DNA from: Candidozyma auris
Lineage: Eukaryota; Ascomycota; Pichiomycetes; Serinales; Metschnikowiaceae
Length of the DNA: 64,000 nt
NCBI RefSeq assembly: GCF_003013715.1
Contig: NC_072818.1
Span: forward strand, 186,001 to 250,000
Direction of reading: 5' to 3'
How positions within the stretch are numbered: position 1 is the stretch's first letter; the number at the start of each line of letters is the position of its first letter. The notes below the pieces were generated by a model that worked only from the letters and a program-made list of their open reading frames with translations, did not search any database and had not been told where the DNA came from. Shown here in pieces: positions 18,968 through 28,893 of this stretch. Position numbers and translations under genes: made by a program.

Positions 18968-20160
18968 GCTGTTCATTTAACCTGTTGTCATCCGGTCATA
19001 TACTCCAACATGTTGCAAGTCTTCTGGAATTCAGTCTTCTGAAACAACTTTTTTCAAAGTGTACGAGCTGCCGTTGAAATGATACCAGTTGACAGCTTCT
19101 TGACGAGCTGCCCTCTCTAGCATACGAGAGCTGCCTTCTGTAGGTTCTCCATATTTTTCGAGCCTAAAGCCATTTTGACAGGTGAGTTTTGTTAACAGTG
19201 CCTGGTTCATCGTATCGATTATCTCTGAAGTACCAAGTGAATTTACAAAAAGCGATCTGATGCATTACGCCATGACTCGTCGTATCAAAACATATCATTC
19301 ATTTTTGCTGCAGCGTGTTGCATATTTGATATAGGAAACTCCTGGGAGACGTATTTTAAAAAAGAGTAATTGCGTATTGGCTAAATCAGGAAATTCACTT
19401 AACGAGAAATCAGCAATTGAGAAAATTGCGTTAAAGATCTAGTCTTTGTAATCTGTCTTTGTCTTGGTAAGCTTCTGCGGTCAACTGGTGGCTACTCGTC
19501 TAGCTTGAAGTTGTAGCATTCAAAAAGTTAAAGCAGGTCGGTTTGAGCGGTCAGATTCACAGAAACAGAGTATAGTTACCAGGCAATTGGCATAATGCCT
19601 TCCCTCGAAACACCGTTCAATAATTGACAAGCTCAATTTCTCAATGTGTTCATGGTTTATACGTCAATTTGAGATCATCAAACTGTCCAAAATCTTTTAC
19701 CACTGCAAAGGGTGTTTGCCGCCTGGATCTTACACTAAGATTTGTTAATATGTCTTATCGGGCTTGAAATTACGATGGTCGAAATCTGCGACAGTTAAAC
19801 TCAAAGTAGCGGTTATAAGTATGTCCCCAATGTAATTGAAGTAGAGCACTGTATGACCCCACCAATTTGGACATTTCTGGCTGATAGCAGTATTTAACCG
19901 ACTCAAAATAGCAAGAATATGTTAAAACGATCATGGGTACGTTAAACATTCCATAGCATGGAACAACACTTCCTATGATCGTAGAAGTTTCAGTCAATCA
20001 AGGCAAGCTGTGACGATCCAAAAAACAAAATCAAAAACAAAGAAACACATTCTTATTCTTCCCCATATGAATTTTGGACACTACAATTTGTCAATTTGAG
20101 CAGGGTTGCGGCAAACTTCTTTCAGTCCTTGCAAAACCCTAAACCTAGACTTGTTGTGGT

Positions 20161-20181
20161 CTTCAACCTTCTAGGTTGAAG
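20161..20181. repeat. Perfect 9-bp inverted repeat, 3-nt loop
   Basis: CTTCAACCT, loop TCT, AGGTTGAAG. A tight hairpin in the gene-free spacer upstream of the MFS transporter gene; no associated gene or pol III signal is evident. Confidence 0.5.
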
Positions 20182-20784
20182 CATGAAGTGACCTTTTTCA
20201 CCAAGAAGATATGGGAATTTTATCAGGAAAAGTCGAGAGTGCCCACAAGTGCATTGATACGGGTACGCACTTCAGAGAACCGCCCCCAATTGCATCTCCA
20301 TCAGCAGTGGTCCGCAATAACCTTCCACCCGCAATTACCTTCCAAGCGTATCTATAGATGCGGCGTATCCGGCTAATTCTACAAAATCGTAATTCTCTTA
20401 CACCTCTCACTTTTCATCTACCACCTACTTCTTACACCAGGAATCAACACTGGCACCCACCAACTACGTAAACGGACCCCACACAGACCCCACAAAAATC
20501 TATCATACAAGAATCATCGAGGAATAATGTCAAGTTTCCTTTCAATACTTCTTCCCCTCAGCTTCTACCCCCACGCGAGTCTTCCACCATACAATAACAT
20601 CTCGCAAGATACTCAACTCCAATATCCAAACACGTGCCCCATTCTCTGGTCCCACAGTATAACCCTTCTGCAGAATCCAGCTACGCGCCTATGCAAGGCC
20701 ACTTGTAGGGCTATTGTAATATTAAGATTTGTGTTTGCAATGTAGTGTTGAAATTCTGAAGCCTCCTCTTCTTTATCTTTTGCA

Positions 20785-22332
20785 ATGGGTAGGTCAGAAA
20801 CAGTGGAGACCCAAGACTCAGTGCTAGAGCTCGACACGGGGCTCTTTGACGGGAACGATTTCGGAGAAACCTACATCAGAAAAGCGCTAGTGCTTAACCA
20901 TGCTCTTGACAAAATCGGTTTTGGCCGCTACCAAGTGGGCCTTTTTATAGTGGCTGGTTTTGGTTGGTTCCAGGATAATGCCTGGCCGTCGGTCACAGCG
21001 TATATTTTACCCCGGTTGATTGAGGTGGATGGTGTCCACTATCCAGAGGGAAGATCACCATATTTGCTTTTGTCGCAGAGCTTTGGTCTTTTGGCGGGAG
21101 CCGTATTCTGGTCCTTTTCTGCCGATATCATTGGCAGACGGTGGGCGTTCAACATCACTTTCTTGATCATTGGTATTTTTGGAATCTGTTCTGGAGCTAG
21201 TCCCAATTTCGCTGCTGCTGGCTGTTTTTGTGCTTTGTGGAGCTTTGGCGTCGGTGGGAACTTGCCTGTGGACTCTGCTATTATGCTTGAAGCACTACCT
21301 ACAAACAAAAAATGGCTCTTGACCGTGATGTCTGTGTGGTGGGCAATTGGACAGGTTGTGTGTGCACTTATACTGTGGGGGTTGATTTCCAACTACAGCT
21401 GCAGCGACTCGAGCAACTGCTCGGCCAAGGACAACAGAGGATGGCGGTACTTTGTTTACACTCTTGGAGGGCTCACGTTGGTGATGTTTTTGGCAAGGTT
21501 CTTGACGCCAGTTTACGAAAGTCCCACGTTCCATATGGGCAGGGGAAACGATGCCAAAGCAGTCGAGATTATTCACAAAATTGCCCACATCAACAGAACG
21601 GTGCTGGCATTGACAGTGGAGGACTTGCAAATCGTGGACGACGATGTCCAGCTAGAAAGAGAAGTAGGGGCACAAAACAAGGGCAATCAGCTCTTGAGAA
21701 ACAGAATCAAAAAGTACAATCTCTCGAGAATCCGCCAGTGCTTTGGATCTCGCCGGCTTGCTCTTTCTTCCAGCCTTGTCATTCTTTCGTGGGGCCTTAT
21801 TGGCCTTGCTTTTCCTTTGTACACTGCCTTTCTTCCGACGTACTTGGAGCAAAGAGGCCTGGCAAATAAGCAGCTCAGTGTTGGCGAAACATACAGAAAC
21901 ACCTTGATCGTGGCGGTTGTGGGTATTCCAGGAGCCATCATAGCAGGCATTATGGTTGAACTACGTACGGGGAGAAAAGGTGTTTTGTTCCTTTCTCTAA
22001 TCTTGACTGGGGTGGTTCTTTTTGGTTCCACCACTGCAAAGACGCCAGACTCGTATTTGGCATGGAATTGTTTCTTCTCTTTCTTCTCCAACATCATGTA
22101 CGGGACTTTATACGCTTACACGCCCGAGATCTTCCCAACAAAGATCCGAGGAACTGCTGTTGGGCTTGCTGCGTCTGCAAATCGAGTGTTTAGCGTCTTT
22201 TCTCCCATCATAGCGATTTTCGCCGACTTGACGACTCCAGCGCCAATCTACACGTCCGGGGCGTTGTTTTTGGTTTCTGCGTTTCTCGTGTTGCTCTATC
22301 CTTATGAGCCCCATGGAAAACACAGTTTGTAA
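20785..22332 (+). CDS. MFS transporter of the sugar/SV2-like type
   Basis: 515 residues with about 12 hydrophobic segments, a major facilitator superfamily transporter. The opening ALDKIGFGRYQVGLFIVAG and the following DNAWPSVTAYILPRL are typical of the SV2-like fungal branch. ADIIGRRWAF is the loop 2-3 motif (G-R-R). PESP-like VYESPTFHMGRG precedes a long central hydrophilic loop (about 260-330), and TPEIFPTKIRGTAVG is the PESPR-type signature of the second half. The substrate cannot be read from sequence; relatives include uncharacterised fungal plasma-membrane or vacuolar transporters. The ATG at 20785 is the only sensible start. It converges with the SP-RING gene (73 bp between stops). 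Confidence 0.85.
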   Translation: MGRSETVETQDSVLELDTGLFDGNDFGETYIRKALVLNHALDKIGFGRYQVGLFIVAGFGWFQDNAWPSVTAYILPRLIEVDGVHYPEGRSPYLLLSQSFGLLAGAVFWSFSADIIGRRWAFNITFLIIGIFGICSGASPNFAAAGCFCALWSFGVGGNLPVDSAIMLEALPTNKKWLLTVMSVWWAIGQVVCALILWGLISNYSCSDSSNCSAKDNRGWRYFVYTLGGLTLVMFLARFLTPVYESPTFHMGRGNDAKAVEIIHKIAHINRTVLALTVEDLQIVDDDVQLEREVGAQNKGNQLLRNRIKKYNLSRIRQCFGSRRLALSSSLVILSWGLIGLAFPLYTAFLPTYLEQRGLANKQLSVGETYRNTLIVAVVGIPGAIIAGIMVELRTGRKGVLFLSLILTGVVLFGSTTAKTPDSYLAWNCFFSFFSNIMYGTLYAYTPEIFPTKIRGTAVGLAASANRVFSVFSPIIAIFADLTTPAPIYTSGALFLVSAFLVLLYPYEPHGKHSL

Positions 22333-22405
22333 GAGATTGGAGTAGTGTTGTGTCATTAGTGTTTCATTATGGCCGGTGCTATTTACCATCTTCTTGGTAT
22401 AACTA

Positions 22406-23782
22406 CTAGAGTGTCACCGGGTTGTTCCACGTGCCATCCTCTGGGCTCAAATGGGTCAACATGTCGTCCAAGCCATCGTTGAACTCTTCAGCACTGAAGG
22501 ACTTGTTGGCTGGTGCAGTTTTTTCTTTCTTCACCTCTCCTTCGTCCGATTCGTCTTCGGAGAGAACAACAACGTCCGGCGTTGCTGTCTTCTCATCCTG
22601 CGCTGGTGTATCCTCGTCTATAATTTTATACTTATCTGTCTCGACCAACTCTATCCTTGTGACAGACCGAGGGGTTGTTTTCACAAGGAAGTTGAAGATG
22701 TCACTGATGTAAAGCTGCTTCAAGCCGAACTTCTCGTCACACAATGGACACTTGTACAAGGGAGGCGTTCTGCTGTAAACTTCCAGAAAGAACATCTGGC
22801 CGTGCTCAGAAAACAGCGGGTACACGAGACCAGGCGCCTTGAACAGCAACGCCCCCTCTGCTATGAGTTTTTGTTGCTTAAGAAAGAGTTGTTCGAGTCT
22901 CCTGGCGTCGTGGCTTTTCTGAACTAGCGATTTGCGTAGAGTATGGCGGATTCCCGAGGGCATCTTGGAAAATGTACAGAAATTGTCAAGATCAAAGCAC
23001 TCAAAATGGCGGCATGTCGTAGCCTTCACCGGTAGCTTGATTTTCGTCGCGGAGTAAGGATCCTTTAGAGAAAAGATCACCTTGTTGACCACCTCCAAAG
23101 CGTCCTTATCGTTGTCTCCTGTGTCAAAGAACATGTTGAGTTCCCTTTGGATGGCACACACCAAGTTTGGCGGGATCTGTCTGTAACCTGGAGGCGCCGG
23201 CGTTGATCGGAGCTTCACGGGCTTGTACAATGTAGGAAGAAGTTTATGCATGGGGATGGGTGGGTGGTAAGGTTTGCTGACGGGCTCAGGCTCTTTATTG
23301 GGAGACGTGACAAGCTGGGTGGGCATGGTGGTAGTTGAAGAAAGAGCCTGGTTGAGCTCCTCGTCCAACGACGAAAGGTCCGACTCGTCGTCTGTGTCTA
23401 TGGCTCTTCGAGGCGGAAGAACCCTCACTTCAAGCACCTCGAGCTCTGAGTCCGAGTCTGCGTGATCCTGTTGTGTAGGTATTTTTTCGGTGTCCTTTTG
23501 TACATCATAATCGCCACCATCATCATTTGTTGTTTGCTGCCTTGCCGCTGGTGGCAAATGCCCAGTCTGCTCATGGCTTGTTGTACTCTCTTCCCTGGCC
23601 ATTTCCTCCTTCTCTCCCGTCTCTTTCTCATTCTGTCCAACCTGTCGTAGTTGCTCCCCCAACTTGATCGTAACAAGCACGTTATTGGTGACGCTGCCGT
23701 TGGCGTCGACGCCACAGCATCGGCGGTAGCTCACGGGCCCCAGATTATCGGATTTCGGGCCCATCACTCTGATTCTCGTCAT
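22406..23782 (-). CDS. SP-RING (MIZ zinc finger) protein, probable SUMO E3-like
   Basis: 458 residues. The first 160 are acidic, Ser/Gln-rich and probably disordered. An SP-RING/MIZ finger is split: the first half TCRHFECFDLDNFC supplies the C-x-H and Cys ligands near residues 257-268, and the second half YKCPLCDEKF supplies the C-x2-C near 344-348. SP-RING domains (Siz1, Nfi1, Mms21) recruit Ubc9 and promote SUMO transfer. In ordinary members only about a dozen residues separate CFDxxxF from W-K-C-P-x-C; here about 75 do, rich in charged helix. The C-terminal tail is acidic with VVLSEDES, a candidate SUMO-interacting motif (hydrophobic core plus acids). I cannot assign it to a named yeast gene. 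Start ATG 23782; a second Met follows six codons later. Confidence 0.75.
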   Translation of the reverse strand: MTRIRVMGPKSDNLGPVSYRRCCGVDANGSVTNNVLVTIKLGEQLRQVGQNEKETGEKEEMAREESTTSHEQTGHLPPAARQQTTNDDGGDYDVQKDTEKIPTQQDHADSDSELEVLEVRVLPPRRAIDTDDESDLSSLDEELNQALSSTTTMPTQLVTSPNKEPEPVSKPYHPPIPMHKLLPTLYKPVKLRSTPAPPGYRQIPPNLVCAIQRELNMFFDTGDNDKDALEVVNKVIFSLKDPYSATKIKLPVKATTCRHFECFDLDNFCTFSKMPSGIRHTLRKSLVQKSHDARRLEQLFLKQQKLIAEGALLFKAPGLVYPLFSEHGQMFFLEVYSRTPPLYKCPLCDEKFGLKQLYISDIFNFLVKTTPRSVTRIELVETDKYKIIDEDTPAQDEKTATPDVVVLSEDESDEGEVKKEKTAPANKSFSAEEFNDGLDDMLTHLSPEDGTWNNPVTL

Positions 23783-25049
23783 TGGCCCGCAGGGCAGCTG
23801 ATGACGTTATATACTAGACTCTGGATAGGTCGGGGTTTTTTTGATGACGAGACGAGTCGCTCAAGGGGTGAATGTTGGTAGAAGACTGAAGTAATGGTAG
23901 TAGTTGCAGTGGGTTGGATAAGATTCGCGATGTCTACATACATAAGGAAGGTGAGGAAGGGAAGGTGAAGAAAGAAGGGTGAAGAAGAAAAAGTGAAGGC
24001 TTCGAGGAGAAGAAGTGAGGAGGGAGGGAGGGGGTGAGATAAACTGTTCTAGGTAGTGGTGCAATTTTTGAAGTAAGAGAGTATTTTGAGTGTTTTGTGG
24101 TGGTTGGCCAGATTTGTAGGGGCCTTACATATGTAGAGGAGGAAAATTGAGTATCAGCGTGATTCTAACCAGACAAAAAATTGTAGTTTATTGATGCTGG
24201 ATGTTCTGTGGCCGCCACCACTTTGGTGGTCGGAATCAGAAACGGAAATACCTCGTTGATTCGGTGAAGTCCTGATTAATTACGAATGGTGTATTTTCAG
24301 GCTTCTTGAGTGATTTCTCCGGATATTAGTACCAACGCTGGAATTCCAGTTTGTTCAGCTAATTCCGTCCCAATGAAAACAGCTAAAAAACGGCTTGCTT
24401 TTCAATTCAGCTGATTAAAGTCTTCAATCTACATCTTCCCACGGTGCCCTCACTGACTTACATTTCTAAAATCCCTTGCTACATTTGGCGTCAACAGAAC
24501 AGTTTGACCGTATTTCACAAGAAAAAGGGTCAATGAAGCCTATTCATGACCGGCCTTTCGACTCTATTGATTTTCAAAAATTAAAAATGAAGAAAAGGAA
24601 AATAAGAATACCTTTCAAAATGTACAAGATGCTTGCTGTAGACCACCACAATGGATTTCCACGTACAAAAATTCCGAAAGCTATGTATTTAATTCAATGG
24701 CTGGTAAAACAGGAATCGGTGGTCTCAGAATACCATAATAGGTATCTACCATTAGTATTTGGTTCTCTGCTACCAAATGGCTGCGAGGCTCCGTCTTGAG
24801 GAGAAGCTGCATCCATTAAAACCACAAGATTCCATCCCCCCTTCGCCCCACAAAAGCTTTCAAGAAAGCTGCTATAAAGAAACAAAGAAACAAAAATTAT
24901 TCAAATCATTTCAAATTCCTCTCCAAAATCCCACCCTTTGTTCCTTCTTCGCCTACCCTACCATCTAGGCTCCCGGTTGGCGCACGCCCAATCCACCAAT
25001 AAGAGTAGTTGCGAATAATCTTCACCTACCTCTATCTTCATCTTCAACC
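23783..25049. other. Divergent promoter region, no gene seen
   Basis: 1.27 kb between the SP-RING gene and the complex I subunit gene. The part next to the SP-RING gene (23860-24060) is a long purine-rich run (GGAAGGTGAAGAAAG type). One frame at about 24476-24799 starts at TTG and has no family resemblance. No RNA gene seen. Confidence 0.5.
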
Positions 25050-25220
25050 ATGAGCAGCAACCCTTGGGCCAAGAGAGACGCATGGAGATACGAGGGCCAG
25101 TTTTCTCGTATCAACAGATTTAAGTCGGCTTTCCCCGGCCTCGGCATCGCCACAGTGGCGTTTTCTGTGTACTTGGTTTACGACAAGTTGATCAAGAAGC
25201 CTGAGCAAAACCACCATTAA
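25050..25220 (+). CDS. Complex I subunit NDUFB3/B12-like
   Basis: 56 residues beginning MSSNPWAKRDAWRYEGQFSR, followed by FKSAFPGLGIATVAFSVYLVY and a basic tail. The N-terminal D-x-W-R-x-E-x-x-F/Y pattern, a single membrane helix (about residues 31-46) and the small size match the NDUFB3 (B12) accessory subunit of mitochondrial NADH:ubiquinone oxidoreductase, in the membrane arm. Such a gene is expected in CUG-clade yeasts and absent from Saccharomyces, which lacks complex I. The ATG at 25050 has a good context (CAACCATGAG). No intron is needed. Confidence 0.8.
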   Translation: MSSNPWAKRDAWRYEGQFSRINRFKSAFPGLGIATVAFSVYLVYDKLIKKPEQNHH

Positions 25221-25582
25221 GTACAATATTCTATTCGAAACTTGCATTTTCGTTGAGCTTTGAAGCTGAACTTGGAGAGGTCAAGTGAGAGTTGGTCTTG
25301 AGACTTGACAATTTACTTGATATGTGTATAATATTGTGAGATTTAGATCTGGTATGAGAGGCAGACAGAAGTTTCATCAAACCGTCAATTGCATAAATAG
25401 TTTCTTGCTCAACTTTTGGTGATATCTGATCTCTTGCTCTTAGACACAAAATTCTCAATACATGATTTTAATTGCCCGACTGTAGCTTCTCCATCTTCGG
25501 TAGACAAGATTCCATCTTCAGTACATCTATTCAGGATACACCCCCAGTACATGCCAACATTATTTTACACTATTTACACGGC
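25221..25582. other. Convergent intergenic region
   Basis: 360 bp between the stop codons of the complex I subunit gene and RSM25. Nothing beyond expected 3' UTR sequence. Confidence 0.5.
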
Positions 25583-26377
25583 TCACTTTTCCTCGACCTC
25601 GTCGACGAAGGACGTTTCCCAGATTGACGACGACTCCATCGACATCTCGTTGCTTGGGCCCGTACTGCTACGGCTCGACGACGCATCATACGCCTTGGTC
25701 ATCTCAGCAGCACGCTTCGTCCACTGGTCCACAACTTCTTGCTCCTTCTGCACACCCCAGTCCATGTTTGTCGACGGATAGATGGCACCGAACATCGCTG
25801 ACTCTTCCTTCGACACGTTGGCGCTCATTTCCTCCGCCATACGCAACCGGTAGAACTCGAAACGGGCCTGGTCGTATGCGTCAAAAAGAGTGATGTTCTT
25901 TTTCTCCCTCTCTGTCTTTAATATGTAGAGAGTTCGTTGCACCACAGACTCGCCGTCCAAGGGCTTGTGCAACTGGAGCATGTGGGACCAATCACACTTC
26001 TTGACGTCGTTGCCTTCGTTCTCTACCAAATTCTTCGGTCTGGCAAACTCCCACGGATGCTGGTGGTAAAAAACGTCTCTCAACTTATCTTCCAAAAGCT
26101 TGATCTTGGGGATGCTGTGCACCTTGTTGTTTCTGTTTCTGCGGTCTGTACTCGACATGCCTGTCTTAAAATATTCTCCTTGCTTCTTGTAGAGCTTATC
26201 CTGAGGATCAGCCGGCTGGCGGCCCGAGTCAAACCGTTTAGGTCTTTTCGTCAAATCATATCCCGTAGGGTGAACGCCCACTGGCACGTACCACGCTGGA
26301 CGCTCCTTGATGATGCCTTTCTGGAGAAAATGCGACGTTCTCTCCAATACCTTAGCGGCGTCCTGCTGGATCTTCAT
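25583..26377 (-). CDS. RSM25: Mitochondrial small ribosomal subunit protein Rsm25 (mS23)
   Basis: 264 residues from the ATG at 26377, exactly the length of S. cerevisiae Rsm25. It is a component of the mitoribosome small subunit. Diagnostic stretches: MKIQQDAAKVLERTSHFLQK at the N terminus, ERPAWYVPVG, KLRDVFYHQHPWEFARPK, CDWSHMLQLHKPLDGESVVQ and IQKEQEV-like VQKEQEVVDQW near the C terminus. The frame is open upstream to 26449, but only a GTG is there and the family N terminus is MKIQ, so the internal ATG is right. It shares a 277-bp divergent promoter with the PPR-like mitochondrial gene, so two mitochondrial genes may be co-regulated. Confidence 0.95.
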   Translation of the reverse strand: MKIQQDAAKVLERTSHFLQKGIIKERPAWYVPVGVHPTGYDLTKRPKRFDSGRQPADPQDKLYKKQGEYFKTGMSSTDRRNRNNKVHSIPKIKLLEDKLRDVFYHQHPWEFARPKNLVENEGNDVKKCDWSHMLQLHKPLDGESVVQRTLYILKTEREKKNITLFDAYDQARFEFYRLRMAEEMSANVSKEESAMFGAIYPSTNMDWGVQKEQEVVDQWTKRAAEMTKAYDASSSRSSTGPSNEMSMESSSIWETSFVDEVEEK

Positions 26378-26446
26378 AATTTGGGGAGTGGGAAGAGTCG
26401 TCTGAAGTGTTGAAGAATTCGCTATACAATTTTTTACCGGTGAGGT

Positions 26447-26452
26447 CACGTG
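26447..26452. promoter_or_regulatory. CACGTG in the RSM25 / PPR divergent promoter
   Basis: CACGTG core 70 bp upstream of RSM25 and 200 bp upstream of the PPR-like gene. Cbf1-type sites are common near respiratory genes in Candida relatives; role inferred. Confidence 0.4.
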
Positions 26453-26654
26453 CGAGACCCACCAACAACGACATCTTCCTTGTGGCTTCCATCCACCGCC
26501 AGAAACCCTTAACTATCCTCATTAATTCATTTTGCTCGAAACTTGCTTCCCTAATTTGCCCGAGTTTTTACTCTCTTTCAGTGCATCTCATCACCACTCC
26601 TTGAACCTCCACTCATCTCAATTCCTACATCACTAGAAAGTGAAGCTCACAAGT

Positions 26655-28448
26655 ATGGCCGTCGCAGAAGCCGCAAAAAGGGCATACGAGAGACTCTTGA
26701 ATCACGTGGTGACCACTTCAAACAGACCGCTTCTTTCAAAGCTTGTGAAATCGCCATTCCTACGACCTGAGCAGGCAAACCCTATAGTGAAAGAGAGATC
26801 GCAGAAGCTCAAGCAATTCCTGAGTCAGAGCCTTCATCGCATCAACCCAAGCCAATATGCGTCGTTTCTTCAGGCCTTGTATCCCCAGAGACGGTCACTA
26901 GCTCGCTTGGAGGCGCCAATTGCGTCCAGAGCGATGGTGAACCATTCTACATTGTTCAAGCATTATCTGGAGCTACCTAGCCCTGGAGTGGCTCATATGG
27001 AGCCACAGGACTTCGAGCACTTTATGGAGGAGGTTCTTGATCGGAGAGACTTTGTAAAACCGAATTTACTCGGCTCTTCGGTATCTGGATACTATACACC
27101 TTTACAGATTGTAAGGGGGTATAAGGACCTTTTAGTAAAGCGGGAAGCCCACGTGAAGATGTGCTGGAAAGTGATCGAAGACTTGAAGAAAGCCAAAATC
27201 CCCATATCGAATGAAGAACAGGATCAGCTCATCTACATGAGTTTTTTTAGAGATAGAAAGGACGTGCTAGAGGAAGTGAGGGCCGCTCTTCGGAAGGCGA
27301 GCAAGGCAAAATACCATGAGAAGGTTGCCGAAATGGATTTGAAGCAACAGCGTTTAACTTGGGATTTGTACAAAAGGCTTCGGGCGAGTCTACCGCAGCG
27401 TCTTCCCTTGAGTTCTGTGAACGTACTTCTTTTCTGTGCTTTTCGTAATGAGAATGCAGAGGTCGTGGATGACTTGCTCAAATTAATTGATTTCGGTAAT
27501 GGCAAGGGGAAGTTGCAACCTGACAGTGAGACTTTTCGGACATTGATTTATGGGTTCACCACTAAGGGGGATTTTGAAAACGCCTTCAACTATAGCTCGA
27601 TCGCAGTTGATAAGTTTCCCCATATTGTCGACGTGAAAGTCGCCAATAGCATAATACTGGCACTCATTGCAGGTGGGGCCGCCAAAGAAGCAGAAACTAT
27701 CGTTCAAAGTATAGTTGCTGGAATTACCGCACCGCTAGATCCAGAGGAAGGCTACCTCAAACGCTTGACGCCTGAAGACGAAAAAATGTATGAAGCAGCT
27801 TTAAAGCAAAGTATCAACGATGGAGCAACTCACAAGCTATACCCAACTGAAAATACGATTTTCCCGTTGCTTAGCTACTACTGCGAGAGTCAGGCAGATT
27901 TTACCAATGTCAGGCTGCTATTGCAAGTGATAGAACACATATGCCATCTTCCTTTAAGCACCAGAATATTTATAAAGGTGTTTGAGTCTTTCAAAACAAG
28001 CCAGCATTCGTTGGACGATGCCAAGGACGCCGTCGCCAAGGTAGTTGGTCTTCACGATGCGTATCATGAGATCAGCACTGACTTGAGACTCAGAGACAAG
28101 CTTGATAAGCTTCACATGCATCCAGAAGTAGAGAGCTTGCTTCACGAAGCCTTGTCGACCGAGGAAACTAATCTACCTGTCGAGCAAGGAGCTTTCCTCA
28201 AACTTCTGGATCGTTTAGTGCTGACGATATTCGATGCATTCATACTGACCACAGCAAGAGAGCAGCCTGACTTATCGCTGGAAATCGCAAGTCGTAAAGC
28301 GCAATTATTCGAATTGCTCGGGGAAACAAGAGCCAAAGCTTCGAGGAACTCATTCGATGGACCCACGAGTGCAGAGCTTTATCGTCGTGATGAGCTTGTC
28401 TACATTAAAAAGGGGTATCTTATCGATCTCTTAGACGTTCTCAGCTGA
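26655..28448 (+). CDS. PPR-like mitochondrial protein
   Basis: 597 residues from the first ATG at 26655 (a GTG at 26640 is ignored). The N terminus is basic with few acids, as in mitochondrial presequences. The body is alpha-helical, with pentatricopeptide-like units, for example PDSETFRTLIYGFTTKGDFE (about 288) and TENTIFPLLSYYCESQADF (about 396), typical of fungal PPR proteins that stabilise or activate translation of mitochondrial mRNAs (Aep3, Rmd9, Ccm1 and others). I could not match it to a specific member: the N-terminal region does not resemble what I know of Aep3. The divergent partner is the mitoribosomal RSM25, which fits a mitochondrial gene-expression role. Confidence 0.65.
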   Translation: MAVAEAAKRAYERLLNHVVTTSNRPLLSKLVKSPFLRPEQANPIVKERSQKLKQFLSQSLHRINPSQYASFLQALYPQRRSLARLEAPIASRAMVNHSTLFKHYLELPSPGVAHMEPQDFEHFMEEVLDRRDFVKPNLLGSSVSGYYTPLQIVRGYKDLLVKREAHVKMCWKVIEDLKKAKIPISNEEQDQLIYMSFFRDRKDVLEEVRAALRKASKAKYHEKVAEMDLKQQRLTWDLYKRLRASLPQRLPLSSVNVLLFCAFRNENAEVVDDLLKLIDFGNGKGKLQPDSETFRTLIYGFTTKGDFENAFNYSSIAVDKFPHIVDVKVANSIILALIAGGAAKEAETIVQSIVAGITAPLDPEEGYLKRLTPEDEKMYEAALKQSINDGATHKLYPTENTIFPLLSYYCESQADFTNVRLLLQVIEHICHLPLSTRIFIKVFESFKTSQHSLDDAKDAVAKVVGLHDAYHEISTDLRLRDKLDKLHMHPEVESLLHEALSTEETNLPVEQGAFLKLLDRLVLTIFDAFILTTAREQPDLSLEIASRKAQLFELLGETRAKASRNSFDGPTSAELYRRDELVYIKKGYLIDLLDVLS

Positions 28449-28893
28449 CATCTCACAGCTGGAGTAAATCAACTCAAAACTATATTACACATCACAAATC
28501 AAGTGGATTCTTCGACGCCTAGTGGCTCGTTCAGACCCTATCGGCATATCCAAAATACCTTTAATGTACATAAATAATGCATGAAATATACAAGGCTTCG
28601 GTCGGGTGAAGTTGCACCTTGCTTGTGAAGTACCTCTTTGTGTTTTGAAGCATTTACACAAGAAAGGTGCCAATAAAAAGATACTACCCCCGCCTCTGGA
28701 ATTTGAATATCTTCCAACATTCCTAATTACTATTGGACAAAATGGTTTCACCGAGCCCCAAAAAGGAAAAAAAAATTGATGCTGATTTCACATAATGCTA
28801 CTCCAATTTTCTTCAAGAGGGACCATGTTATGCCTCGCCACATAAGTGTGGTCATATCGTGCTCTGCAGAGCTAGTCTTCCACTTTCAAGCTC
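28449..28893. other. Convergent intergenic region
   Basis: 445 bp between the PPR-like gene and the small membrane protein gene, with an A9 run near 28766. No gene seen. Confidence 0.5.

Larger units (their letters stand above)
17954..20784. other. 2.8-kb divergent spacer CHO2 / MFS transporter
   Basis: No intact gene. The CHO2 promoter (TATA box, UAS-INO) occupies the first 150 bp. From 18256 to about 20170 there is almost no open frame. The middle holds a TATATAAG at 18960, a 10-codon ATG frame at 19010 and three ACGAG(AG)CTGCC motifs around 19060-19130. A perfect hairpin is at 20161-20181. Confidence 0.55.

Noticed and set aside
20134..20150. Telomere-like AAACCCTAAACC
   Set aside because: Only two imperfect units, no array, interior of a gene-bearing region.
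24476..24799. 107-codon frame upstream of the complex I subunit gene
   Set aside because: Begins at TTG, no recognisable content, and ends inside the promoter of the next gene.
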